64,000 bases of DNA, from positions 168,008-232,007 of the forward strand of contig CAJNOJ010000168.1 of assembly GCA_905250025.1 (NCBI GenBank), written 5' to 3'. Positions 35,820 to 45,975 of the stretch are shown piece after piece. Each line of letters starts with the position of its first letter. The first letter of the stretch is position 1. The DNA comes from Adineta ricciae (Eukaryota; Rotifera; Eurotatoria; Adinetida; Adinetidae). The position numbers and the translations under genes are program-made. Under the pieces are notes generated by a model. That model saw only the letters and a program-made list of their open reading frames with translations, was not told where the DNA came from and ran no database searches.

Positions 35820-36839
35820 CAGTACTTTGTTATTTATGTTTCTTATATTGTTATTGTTTCCGAACAAACAGACATAAAAATAAGAAGAATTGTTCCGAAA
35901 AAGTTTATTTCAATGACAAGAAATTCTTAATGCAATCAGTCAAATGGTCAACCATGTAGGAGAGACAAAACATCTCAAAGCTTTCTCCATTGGGCGCCAT
36001 TGCCAATTGAAAAAACTAACAAGTCTCATATAATCATAACGGAAACATGTGAAAGATTTTCCTTTGAATCTTCTGATGTTGAACAGCACAAAATGTCGGT
36101 TCATAAGTCCATGAGAGGTTACACCAGCGCCGAAATTATTCGCTGGATATAACGATGTTGTTTGCTCTTTCAAAAGTTAAATCGTTCTTATATTGTTTGC
36201 CATCTATTGAGTGATGAGAAAGCTCGTCGTCTTGACATGTTCTTCTGGAATTCAATTCTGCGATTGAGAAGCTGTTCTGATGATGAGATTGAGCAATTTC
36301 AAGATATGACGATCTTCCTCCGAAAAATGATGGGCATGGGCCAGATTTCATAGTCGTTACGACTACTATTAAATTGCCCGAAGTTGGAGTAATCAGATAA
36401 CTGTTGGCTACATGTATATGAGCTGTCATATACCCCATATCACTGTTAAATGAGAAGTGGATGTCTCTCAAAGCAATTATTGTCTATAGTCATGCATGAA
36501 TGATGATGATTATAGTGCATTTATTAAATCTTAATCGATCAAAACTGTTCTTGAATGAAAACAAAAAGGAGAGTAATCGCGATCAAAATCTCCTGTATCT
36601 ATTGATTTCTCCACAGGAAATATGTAATCGAACGAACTGTCAGTCACCTTTCTCTCTTCTCTTCTGTTTACAACGGTATCATACCGACAATCAACAAATA
36701 CGCCTGTATATATTAGAATGATCTTTTCCGTAATGGGAAATAGCCCTGGTTTGTTCTCTCATTCTTATTATTCTAACACACATATCGGATAGTCACTATC
36801 AAGTAGCGAAATATCACTCGTTAACAATCTGTACAGCTA
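35820..36839. other. intergenic, no convincing gene
   Basis: Two overlapping minus-strand frames (36471-36136 and 36173-35940) are open for about 110 and 77 codons, but show no domain, no family resemblance and no clean splice partner. They might be a decayed gene. The rest is spacer and the 5' flank of the myosin light chain gene. Confidence 0.35.
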
Positions 36840-37575
36840 ATGGCTGATGTAAATCTTTTTTGATCTACGATCTTCTCAATTCTGTTTCGTTTCTTTTTTA
36901 TTAGAAAAAGGCAAAGAAGCCGGCTCAACGAGCGACAAGCAATGTCTTCACGATGTTTGAGCAGAAACAAGTCCAAGAATTTAAAGAAGCATTTGGCCTG
37001 ATGGATCAAGATCGAGATGGTTCGATATCATTGGATGACTTAAAAGAAGTCTACTCGTCATTGGGAAAGACACCCAAAGAATCCGAATTGAAAGAAATGC
37101 TTGAGGAAACAGGTGGACCAGTTAATTTCACAAAATTACTGCAAATATTTGGCGATCGATTGAATGGTTTGAAATCTCTCTCATGCTGATGATATCATGA
37201 GAATTTTTTGTCATGTTTTCTTTTTAGGTACAGATGCTGAAGATATTTTAATGAATGCTTTCAAAACGTTTGATGAGGATGGAAAGGGTTTTCTCGAGCG
37301 TGAGAAGTAACTATTTTCTAAAACTTGACTTAAAATACGAACATGACCGATTGTTCTTCTTAGTCTTCGAGAGTTATTAACTTCAATGGGAAAACCAAGC
37401 GAACGACTATCTGATGTCGAGGTAATCTGGAAGCAATGGATTGATATGATTTGTTGTATATCTTCTTTGTAATTAGTTCAATCAAATGCTAGAAGGAGCA
37501 CCGGTTGATCCAAAAGGTTTACTCGATTATGGAGCATTTACCAAACAAATCAAACGTGGAAAAGAAGATGACTGA
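36840..37575 (+). CDS. MRLC: myosin regulatory light chain
   Basis: Five exons (36840-36848, 36905-37166, 37228-37306, 37364-37421, 37477-37575) give 168 residues; animal non-muscle and smooth-muscle MRLC is 171-172. The first coding exon has only three codons (Met-Ala-Asp). The phosphorylation site [12 protein letters not shown] is intact, with the Thr-Ser pair that MLCK/ROCK phosphorylate to switch on myosin II. The first EF hand [12 protein letters not shown] has all metal ligands, while later hands are degenerate, as in the family. [21 protein letters not shown] and [11 protein letters not shown] match closely. It binds the IQ motif of the myosin II heavy chain. Confidence 0.95.
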
Positions 37576-38111
37576 ACTGATGAATTTTTTCTTTTTTTTA
37601 ACCATTAGAATTCAATTTACTTGTGTTTCTCTATGTGTAGCCATACTAGAATATAGATTAGATAGTCAATAGAACGAAAATATAATTTCAAGTACTCAAA
37701 CTCTATAAGCTAAAATATCGATATGCGCACTAACATCTAAGTTTCGTATCATCTACTCACCTGCTATGTAAGTATAAACACAAATCAGACTGTTTATTTT
37801 TACATTGTGCATCTGTCGTGTTGTTATTGTTTAAGTAATGAAAAGCATGCATTCAATGTAATCGATATATCGTGTGCATGAGTATCGAAGAAATAATGAA
37901 AACATTCTTTTTCGGACAATGAAAAGGTTATCAAGTTTGAATCAACTCTTGCTTACGATTCAACACATGTAAACCATCTGCTGAAGATGAATTTTCGCTT
38001 ATTCTTATCAGATTTTGTTAGAGTAGCTATATAAACACATTTGCTTTATTTATAAAAAAAGAAACCGTAACTTATCATTGTCGTAGGTTGATTCTATCAC
38101 GAGAAGCAAGC
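37576..38111. other. intergenic, nothing recognised
   Basis: Spacer between the myosin light chain and GH28 genes. A run of A residues lies near 38056, and an AG at 38086-38087 shortly before the GH28 start could be a splice acceptor. Confidence 0.4.
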
Positions 38112-39620
38112 ATGTCAAAGTTTCTTTTTATTCTATGTATTATTTCAGCTGTCAACTTTCTTGCAACACAAAACACTGTTGTATTCAATATTTTGGACGA
38201 CGGTGCCGTAGGTGACGGCATTCATGATAATACTGATTCTATTCGAAGAACGATTCTTCGAGCAACCGATCACCAAGCACCTTGTACGGTACTTGTTCCC
38301 GGAGGAGACTTTCTCACAGGTTCATTACAAATACCGTCAAATGTAACATTCTATCTAGCCGCAAATGCTACTCTCCGTGCCTCGGATAATGCCAGTCATT
38401 ATTCATGCGTTCCAAGTATGACAAGTGATACGGGACCTTGCGATTATCCATTTCTACTTGTTGATCATGCACACGACGTTCATCTTCGGGGAGAAGGTCG
38501 AATTGATGCCGGTGCTAATAGTCCACCAGGCCATCTCGTTCGTGAATATCGTCCAGCATCGAATATGCTTATACCTACAGAATGGAAACTACCGAATTGT
38601 TCGTATTACAGTTGTCGACCAAAGTTGCTCGTTGTACGATACAGTTCATCAGTTGAATTGACAAATATAACTATAATGAATTCTCCTCTATGGACAGTGA
38701 CGATTGTTGAAAGTGAAAACATTCTTTTTGATCATGTGACGATAGTTGGCGATCGTCGTTGGCCAAATAATGATGGTATTGATCTAATCAATTCCCGTCA
38801 TGTGACGATTCGCAATTCAAACATAACGACGGGCGATGATTGTATTGCCATCATGTCACATGGCCCATCGTCGATGTTTAATATCACGGTGGAGAATATG
38901 GATTTACAGAGTACATCTGCAGGAATTAAAGTTAGCGCGTATGAAAGAAACTCGACGGGTGATATGTATGATATGGTATTTAGAAATGTACGAATAAACG
39001 ATACAAATCGTGGTTTATGTGTTGCACCACGTTGGGGATCAGGAAGAATAGCAAATCTTCTATTCGAACAAATGTCGATCGAAACGAGATTTTTTGGTTT
39101 AGACTGGTGGGGTACAGCCGAGCCAATTTATATAACTGGTCTTTCAGCTAATGCAGAACGGGCGTGGACGGGACTAATGAAAAATGTCACTTTCAGACAC
39201 ATCGTTGCACGCGGCGAACAAGGCTTTCTTGTTCGAGGAAATACAAGTATATTACAAGATATCTATTTTAGCAATGTGTCACTTACGATTGCACGATGGA
39301 GTAATGTAAGTGAACATCCGTCGCTTGATTATCGTCCGTCACAAGAACCACAAACGAGTCAAGCAAATGTGGATGGGCTCTTTGCTATGGACACTAATGG
39401 ATTATATCTCGAAAATATTGAAATCGAGTATTCCGAACCAAAGCAATACTATTATGGACAATGTTTGAATATTAGTAATGTGACGCAGCTAATTAAAACA
39501 AATATTCAGTGTCGAAACGCGAATTTCTTAACATCGGGACAAACGAATTGGAAAGCTATTGACAAAATAGTAATTGTATTTTTCTTTGTGATACTAGCAC
39601 TTTTTATCATTTTATTGTAA
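38112..39620 (+). CDS. GH28 (polygalacturonase/pectinase-like) glycoside hydrolase, intronless
   Basis: One uninterrupted 502-residue frame, while nearly all neighbours have several introns. Residues 1-20 are a signal peptide and the last 20 (IVIVFFFVILALFIILL) a membrane anchor, so the enzyme would face outward. The parallel beta-helix pattern of family 28 is clear: DDGAVGDGIHDNTDSIR at the start, LRGEGRIDAGA, SPLWTVTIVESENILFDHVTI, WPNNDGIDLINSRHVTI and TGDDCIAIMSHG. The catalytic aspartates of the N(T/N)D and GDD motifs are present. The next motif, usually GHG, reads SAGIKV, and RIK reads LCVAPR, so activity or substrate may have changed. A bacterial or fungal origin is likely for a plant-pectin enzyme in an animal, but needs a tree. 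The Met at 38088 is an alternative start. Confidence 0.85.
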   Translation: MSKFLFILCIISAVNFLATQNTVVFNILDDGAVGDGIHDNTDSIRRTILRATDHQAPCTVLVPGGDFLTGSLQIPSNVTFYLAANATLRASDNASHYSCVPSMTSDTGPCDYPFLLVDHAHDVHLRGEGRIDAGANSPPGHLVREYRPASNMLIPTEWKLPNCSYYSCRPKLLVVRYSSSVELTNITIMNSPLWTVTIVESENILFDHVTIVGDRRWPNNDGIDLINSRHVTIRNSNITTGDDCIAIMSHGPSSMFNITVENMDLQSTSAGIKVSAYERNSTGDMYDMVFRNVRINDTNRGLCVAPRWGSGRIANLLFEQMSIETRFFGLDWWGTAEPIYITGLSANAERAWTGLMKNVTFRHIVARGEQGFLVRGNTSILQDIYFSNVSLTIARWSNVSEHPSLDYRPSQEPQTSQANVDGLFAMDTNGLYLENIEIEYSEPKQYYYGQCLNISNVTQLIKTNIQCRNANFLTSGQTNWKAIDKIVIVFFFVILALFIILL

Positions 39621-39769
39621 ATAAAAACAGTCTTCCGTTACCTTCTGCTAAATGTCACTCAAACTGTAAGTCATTGCTACGAAATTTCTCTTCCTTTGAG
39701 AAATCGAAATTTATTCTGCATCTCAAAAACGACAAAGATTCACATCATAGGATACTGATCGGTTGTCTT

Positions 39770-40015
39770 TCAGTACTGGGTAGCTCCACCTGTGCCGGTT
39801 GGATAGTGTGTGTGATGATGGCTGCGATGACCACCGCTGCTACTGCCGTGATAGTGTCGAGCACTACTGCCATAATGAACATTACCATATTCTGGTTGGC
39901 CAGTTGCATTACCATGGTACGTCACAAAACCATTGGCTATTTCGTGACGTTCCCTTCTTTTGCCCAAAGCATAACCGGCTAAACCAACAGCACCTGCAGC
40001 GAGTATTAATTCCAT
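39770..40015 (-). CDS. small Gly/His/Ser-rich protein with N-terminal hydrophobic helix
   Basis: A single 81-residue frame. Residues 2-17 (LILAAGAVGLAGYALG) make one hydrophobic helix followed by KRRER. The rest is rich in His, Gly, Ser and Tyr, with SGGHRSHHHTHYP near the end. The composition is non-random and the frame has a natural start and stop, so I keep it as a hypothetical gene. Such short glycine/histidine proteins can be membrane-tethered or secreted structural or metal-binding peptides; I recognise no family. The downstream strand is open in other frames, so confidence is moderate. Confidence 0.5.
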   Translation of the reverse strand: MELILAAGAVGLAGYALGKRRERHEIANGFVTYHGNATGQPEYGNVHYGSSARHYHGSSSGGHRSHHHTHYPTGTGGATQY

Positions 40016-40561
40016 TATGATATTGAATACTTTGTCGAGTGATAGTTTCTCACCGAATATGAATACGTCTAAGTGTGTGTGCTTGAGTATATATAGATAT
40101 ATAGCAAAAAAGGAAGAAAAGAAATGAAAACAAAATCAAGCGTGTTATTGCAGGTAGAGAAGAAAGACACTTGATATTTTTTTTAATTAGTAATCGTGAT
40201 CGTTGTTAGACAATAACGTATATGTCAGGCTTTTTCCAATCAATTAGTCAGTAAACAAAACTCAAAGACTGTGACATGCTATATGACGCAATTAGATAAA
40301 CTAAACATGGTAGAACCTATTAGTTTTTATTTTGAAAAATAAAGAGCGTTGGTTTTTTTTCCTTCTAATTAACATCAAATCAATTTCTCTGACTATTTAG
40401 TAAACAATTCACAAATTTCTCATTCTGTACACGAATAGATTAGACACGCGTACACCCACATATACAAATCTTGCTATATATTTTTTTTTGATTCATTTCA
40501 TCTAAAAATCACATGTTAAATAGATATTGAAAAAGTCGATAAGTAAGAATGGACACGTTTT
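40016..40561. other. intergenic, nothing recognised
   Basis: AT-rich, with a TATATAGATATATAG stretch near 40088 that could serve as promoter text for the small minus-strand gene. No other gene is seen. Confidence 0.4.
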
Positions 40562-41427
40562 TCATGTGTAATAACTGCCACCACGGTCTCCGCCACTGTA
40601 GCAATATTTGAAATAGATAATTTCAGCAAGAATTGCTATGGTTATAAATGTTATGCCTAGACCCATACCCAACTGTGCTGAACGCGTTGGAGGTGGTTCA
40701 CCTGAAAGAGAAATCAGGAAAATCTTCGTTTTGTTTCCTTCACAGTAACCAAAGTCAAACCTGTGTTGACTGGTGCAGAGGTAACTGTTGTTGTCGTTGT
40801 CGTTGTCGTCGTCGTTGTCGTCGACGATTGCGTCGTTTGACTGGTTGTAGTAGTAGTTGTGGTGGTGGTTGATGTTGTCACTGTCACTGTGGTGACATTA
40901 GCGGTAGTGGTCGTAGACGAAGTAGCTGTGGTTGCTGTTGTTGTTGTAGTGGTTGTAGTTGTCGAAAGATCAATCACTTTCAGATGCCAAAACTGTGAAT
41001 CAGTTAAGGCAGTCGAGTTGATAGTACCGTTGGAAAACAATACGCCGACATCAAAGGTAATATAGAATTCATTGCTGACATTATAAAGATTTTGCGGTAA
41101 GTAAAAGGATACTGTGTAGTTTGCGTAGTTCACACTGCTGCTAGAGTTAGAAACATCGATTTGATAAAGTGATGTATTTGTCGAATAACTATAAACACAG
41201 ATGCGTGATGAAAATGCCGGTCGATTAACTAATTGACTGACTAAAAATAAAATCCAGGCCAACTACGGATTAAAATCTATTTCTGCGCGCCTACTTTGAA
41301 TCGAAAAGGGAATGTTTGTATTATTCACTGTAAAATTCGATTTTGGTACTTGAAGTGTTATGTTAAAATCACCGTAGATAGAAACAATAAACAAATCAAT
41401 GAAGAGAAAGCTTAGGAAAATCTTCAT
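40562..41427 (-). CDS. mucin-like single-pass membrane glycoprotein
   Basis: Three exons, 41427-41295, 41240-40761 and 40701-40562, give 250 residues. It has a signal peptide (IFLSFLFIDLFIVSIYG), then an about 110-residue ectodomain with many N-glycosylation sequons and two cysteines, then an about 80-residue block made almost wholly of Thr with Ser, Val and Ala, a typical O-glycosylated stalk. The last exon encodes one membrane helix (GMGLGITFITIAILAEIIYF) and a short tail. The first intron is 54 bp; its acceptor at 41241-41242 keeps the frame, whereas a 31-bp alternative would not. The ectodomain fold is not recognised. A surface or cuticle-coat role is a guess. Confidence 0.7.
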
Positions 41428-42073
41428 TTGTTGTGTGTTGAAATGAAATATATTCGTCTACGTCTGACGGTAAGAAAACGACGTCTAAGCGATACGGAGA
41501 GGAAAAAGAAAAGAAATGTATGATGTTAAAAATATTTTCTTTGTGTTCATCTGAGAAGATTACAACAACGTTTCCTTCATCTTCAAGAAACATGAGCAAG
41601 AGGAAAAAAGTAAAAAGCTACTGGCGTGAAAAATAGAAACGTCTAGTTGACAAATGATGAAGCTGCAACACAGACGAGATATGGGAACCAATAGAAGTCA
41701 GGAAAGTTTTCGTCTGAAATACACACAAAGAAAAAACAACAAATGTTCTTTCTTTCCGTCGTTGAATCATCGTTTAAAAAATCTCGAAGAGAATAAATTG
41801 ACTTATTGTTTTTTTCAACGCTGATGAATATTACTCAATGTTTGATTATCGTGCGAATGCAAGACAACATAAATGTTAATTATACTCCAGGGAAAACCTT
41901 GAAAAATAGTTCTATTTGTTCAAAACAAACTTTGTACTAGGTAATAAAAAGAAACATCTCGCTCCCTATCGGAAGTTTCCTATTCTCGAAACGGGACTAT
42001 GTAAATCATTAAAATGATTTTAAAAAAAGGCGCGAAAAGGATTGTTTTCTTGTTGTTTTTCGAATTTATTTAT
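41428..42073. other. intergenic, divergent flank
   Basis: Separates the mucin-like gene (minus) from the alpha-tubulin gene (plus). No gene is seen; the minus frame 41396-41599 overlaps the first exon and is not supported. Confidence 0.4.
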
Positions 42074-45057
42074 ATGAAAGAGATTATATGTCTTCATATC
42101 GGTCAAGCAGGTTGTCAGATAGGTCATGCTTGTTGGGAATTATTTTGTCTTGAACACGGTATACAACCGGATGGATCCTTATGTTCGTCGAACGACGATA
42201 ATCAATCCTTACTGACATTTTTTGAAGCTGTGGGATATAGATACACACCACGAATGTTGTATATTGATTTAGAATCGACAGTTTTAGATGAAGTTCGTTC
42301 GGGTTCGTATCGACAATTGTTTCATCCGGACAGAATCATTTCTGGAAAAGAGGATGCAGCATCGAATTATGCTCGTGGTTATTTCACGATTGGGAGAGAA
42401 TTAGTTGATGGCGTTCAAGAACAGATACGTCGCCTCGTGAATCAATGCCATTCATTACAAGGATTTGTGGTATTTCATAGTTTTGGTGGTGGTAATTATC
42501 GAATCTATGTTGGAAACTACATCGTTTATTTTTTGAAATATGCTTAGGAACTGGTTCTGGTTTCACATCTCTTCTCATGGAGCATTTACATAACGACTAC
42601 GGAAAGAAGACACGTCTCGAATTTGCGATCTTTCCATCGCCAAAGTTGTCAACTGTTATCACCGAACCGTACAATACTGTTTTGAATACTCATACGGGTT
42701 TGGAACATGCGGACTGTGTTTTTATTGTTGACAATGAAGCACTCTGGGATATATGCACCCGCTCTTTGAATCTTTCAAGAGGAAATTTTGTCAATATCAA
42801 TCGATTAATTGCACAGGTTATCTCAAGTATCACAGCCGGTAGTCGTTTCAAAGATGGTACTACAGCTGATTTTATCGAATTTCAAACAAACCTTGTTCCA
42901 TTTCCACGCATTCACTTTCCTCTTGTAAGCTATGCACCATTGTGTTCGGCCGAGAAAGCTTACCACGAACAAAATGACACACAATCTATAACACAAGATT
43001 TGTTCCATCGAAACAATCAAATGGTCAAAGTAGAACCATCGCAAGGCAAATATATGTCAGTTACGATTATTTACCGAGGCGCAGTCTCGCCCATCGATAT
43101 CAACAATACAATCAGTAAATTAAAACGTGATAGAAGAATATCGTTTGTTGACTGGTAAGTTTTCCAAAGCGATCGTATGAATTAAAAAGTATCTTATATG
43201 AAAAATTTTTTATTTTCTAAGAATATCCGTCAGATAAATAATATAAAAGAGAAAATGAGTTCAGCAACTCAAAAAACCTATGTCCTAATATCATAACTTC
43301 CTGATAGCGAAAAAATATATTCAGACAGTTGTTAACAACAACAAAGGGCGTCATCTAAACAGTAATATGCAGGAACGCAAACTTCCTGCGGTATGATGCA
43401 GATTGGTTCTGGTTCAGGAATGCAAATTAGCTTAGGTCGACGAACACAGATAACTTGTGGTGGAGCTACACAAACCGAAGGTGGTGGAGGAACGCAGGTT
43501 GCTTCGGGAGCTGGAATACAGATGGTTTTTGGTGAGAAAGTACTGTCAGATTTCGATGAACACGAATCATCAGTAGTTGATGTCGTATTAAGACAAAATT
43601 TTGATGGTTTGTCCATACGAGTTGGTGGTGCAGGTGGAGATAATAGGATGGGGTCTTTTGGTATAGGCATCGGCCTTGGAGACGATGATGTGGAGCAGCC
43701 AGTTGTCGGGAATGTTGACATATCAGATGTCCCAGTTGTTAGCATATCGCTTGATCCAATTGTAAACATATCAGTTGATTGTGTTTCAGGCATACAGAAC
43801 AGTTTTGCAGGAGGACAAGCCGGTTTTTGCGCAGGACAGCCACCTTTTGGTGGAGGACAGCCGCCTTTCGGTGGAGGACAGCCACCTTTCGGTTGAGGAC
43901 AGCCGCCTTTCAGTGGAGGACAACCGCCTTTCGGTGGAGGACAGTCACGTTTTGGTGGAGGACACATATATTTGGGTGGTGGACACGCATATTTAGGTGG
44001 GGGACTAATACGTCTAGGTGGCGGGCAGGTACATCTGGGTGGTGGACAGACACATCTGGCCGGAGGACAAACGCATTGAGGCAGCATACAGACGCATCTG
44101 GCAGGTGGACAGACTAATGTGGGTGGTGGATAAACTAGTCTAGGCGGAGGACACACCAGTTGTGGCGGTGGACAGACTAGTTTCGGTGGTGGATAAACTA
44201 GTTTCGGTGGCGGATAAACTAGTTTCGGTGGAGGACAGACCAGCTGTGGTGGCGGATATATCAGCTTCGGCGGTGGACAAACTAATTTTGGCTGACAGGG
44301 ATACTGAGGTTGCCGCATATAGACGCACTCTGATCCTGGAGGAGCACACACTAGATCCATTGGACAACTGCGGAGAATAAGATCTGGTTCAGAGGCCACG
44401 TTTATTCAAATGGTAGCAATTCACTAAGTTATCAACTTGCTTTTTTATAACTACAATATTTTTGCTTTCGCCCGCATCCTTTATATACACACCTTCGATC
44501 TGATACACGCCATAAACAAATGCGTACACGATTATTTTCACTAGTTCCACAAATTTTTCCTATATAATGAAATTGTGACGCAAAAGTCTCATGACAAATT
44601 TAATTGTAGGTGTCCTACTGGTTTCAAAATTGGTCACAGTTGAGTGCCATGGACTACAGATTTTTGTTTTGATCGAACTATATTATTTAGCTGTAAGTCC
44701 GCCAACGACTGTTCCGGGCGGTGATCTTGCACCCACTAATAGATCTGCTGTTTGTCTTGCAAATTCCACAGCGTTAGTTGAAGCATGGGCTCGAATTGAT
44801 TACAAATTTGATCTCATGTATTCGAAGCGCGCATTTATTCATTGGTACGTTAGCGAAGGAATGGAAGAACATGAATTCAATGAAGCACGAGAAAATTTAG
44901 GAGCGTTGGAGAAAGGTTAGTTTGTTATCAGAAAATATGTTTCACATAATTTTTCATTTCCATTGATTTTATTTGCCATATTTCAGACTACATTGAAGCA
45001 GGACACGATCTTGCACGAGTTAATTCGATAAGATCGAATATGTTAAATGGTGACTAA
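42074..45057 (+). CDS. divergent alpha-tubulin hosting a nested gene
   Basis: Five exons (42074-42491, 42548-43154, 44610-44638, 44691-44915, 44987-45057) give 449 residues, the usual alpha-tubulin length. Family marks include the start [27 protein letters not shown], the GTP loop GGGTGSG across the first intron, [15 protein letters not shown] with the preceding catalytic Glu, [16 protein letters not shown] and [15 protein letters not shown]. It is unusual in three ways. The K40 loop is shortened and has no Lys (SSNDDNQ). The tail [22 protein letters not shown] has no acidic cluster and no final Tyr, so acetylation, glutamylation and detyrosination sites are absent. Intron 2 is 1455 bp and holds an opposite-strand gene. 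It is likely a specialised microtubule isotype. Confidence 0.9.
43332..44399 (-). CDS. Cys-Pro repeat protein nested in the alpha-tubulin intron
   Basis: An intronless 355-residue frame lying wholly inside tubulin intron 2, on the other strand. Residues about 15-205 are a tandem array of seven-residue units of the form (C/Y)PPP(K/R/Q)xx, for example LVCPPPK and GGCPPPK. These correspond to 21-bp DNA repeats, clearest at 43842-43990. A Thr/Ser-rich segment follows, then a C-terminal part with spaced Cys-x-Pro motifs ending in CLDDALCCC. There is no signal peptide. Composition like this is seen in cross-linked structural proteins (cornified or cuticular layers); that is an analogy, not a family match. 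A TATA-like box lies 80 bp upstream. Confidence 0.75.
   Translation of the reverse strand: MASEPDLILRSCPMDLVCAPPGSECVYMRQPQYPCQPKLVCPPPKLIYPPPQLVCPPPKLVYPPPKLVYPPPKLVCPPPQLVCPPPRLVYPPPTLVCPPARCVCMLPQCVCPPARCVCPPPRCTCPPPRRISPPPKYACPPPKYMCPPPKRDCPPPKGGCPPLKGGCPQPKGGCPPPKGGCPPPKGGCPAQKPACPPAKLFCMPETQSTDMFTIGSSDMLTTGTSDMSTFPTTGCSTSSSPRPMPIPKDPILLSPPAPPTRMDKPSKFCLNTTSTTDDSCSSKSDSTFSPKTICIPAPEATCVPPPPSVCVAPPQVICVRRPKLICIPEPEPICIIPQEVCVPAYYCLDDALCCC
44479..44487 (-). promoter_or_regulatory. TATA-like box of the nested gene
   Basis: The minus strand reads TATATAAAG 80 bp before the start codon at 44399, inside the tubulin intron. Position and sequence fit an independent core promoter for the nested gene. 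Confidence 0.5.
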
Positions 45058-45304
45058 CCGCTTTGGCATGACTAATACAGATAGTCATTTCTCTTTAACA
45101 TGTGATCTTCTTTCGTCATTACCACACTTAATAGACAAGGAAAAGGATTTCTTTCTTGATAATATCTCTTTGACAAGTTTTACATCATAAATGATAAGAC
45201 GAAAAGTAAATAACGTCCATGAATCACCACACAATAGGATGTATAAATAAAAAATTCAAACGCGAAAGTAGTACTTATTACATATTATCTGCGAAAACGA
45301 TCAC

Positions 45305-45975
45305 ATGAGTCGTTCGGGTCGATGCAAAACGGTGCTCTTAGGTGACACAGGTGTCGGTAAGTCCTGTTTAGCACTCTGTATCACTAAAGGCTATAGTCAT
45401 GAACATATTGAAACCACAATCGGTGCTGCCTACTTCCCACATTCGGTTCAGATTGATCCTGATACAGTGCTGAAGGTTGACTTGTGGGATACCGCCGGTC
45501 AAGAAAGGTAGGCTGTATCTTCGTTCTTTCTTTATCTTGATGTAAAAATTATTCTTATTCTAGATTTCATTCTCTCGCTCCAATGTACTATCGAGATGCT
45601 GCGGCAGGTTTAGTTGTTTACGACATAACAAATAGTGAGTCATTCCGTCGTGCGAAGATGTGGGTTAAAGAAGTACGTGCAGCAAATGGGCCAAACATGG
45701 TAGTGGCAATAGTGGGCAACAAACTCGATCTGGCTACAGGTGACAAACGTCAAGTAAACAGACAAGAAGTTAGTGAATATGCTGAAGAAAATGAGTTGCT
45801 TTTCATGGAAACTTCGGCACGACGTGGTGATAATGTCGGAGAAATATTTTTGACAGTTGCTAAACAAATTGCTGCAAAACAACAAATAAATTCACCAAAT
45901 AGAACGAATGATACAATTTCAGCAACAAGTGTGACAACCAAAACAACCAAATCGAATATTTGTGGTAACTGTTAA
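45305..45975 (+). CDS. Rab GTPase, Rab5/22-like
   Basis: Two exons, 45305-45507 and 45564-45975, give 204 residues. GDTGVGKSC (P loop), [28 protein letters not shown], NKLD and ETSAR are in place. IGAA and the SLAPMYYR switch II are hallmarks of the Rab5/Rab21/Rab22 early-endosome group. The P loop differs from Rab5 (GESAVGKS). The tail after residue 170 is Thr/Asn-rich and ends CGNC, so the terminal Cys and the one three residues before could be prenylated, although this is not the usual CC or CxC. It starts 247 bp after the tubulin stop on the same strand. Confidence 0.9.

Noticed and set aside
35940..36471. Two minus-strand frames of 77 and 111 codons
   Set aside because: No domain, splice partner or family resemblance; kept only as a possible decayed gene in the spacer note.
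40714..41065. Val-rich and Cys/Arg-rich plus-strand frames
   Set aside because: Antisense shadows of the Thr codon run in the mucin-like gene.
41264..41294. A 31-bp intron in the mucin-like gene
   Set aside because: It breaks the reading frame; the 54-bp alternative ending at 41241 keeps it and has a normal size.
42014..42073. N-terminal extension of alpha-tubulin from the Met at 42014
   Set aside because: The family starts at M-(R/K)-E-(C/I)-I, which is the Met at 42074; the extension is unlike any tubulin.
43393..44117. Gly/Gln-rich and Trp/Arg-rich long frames on the plus strand
   Set aside because: They are antisense to the 21-bp repeats of the nested Cys-Pro gene and have no codon logic of their own.
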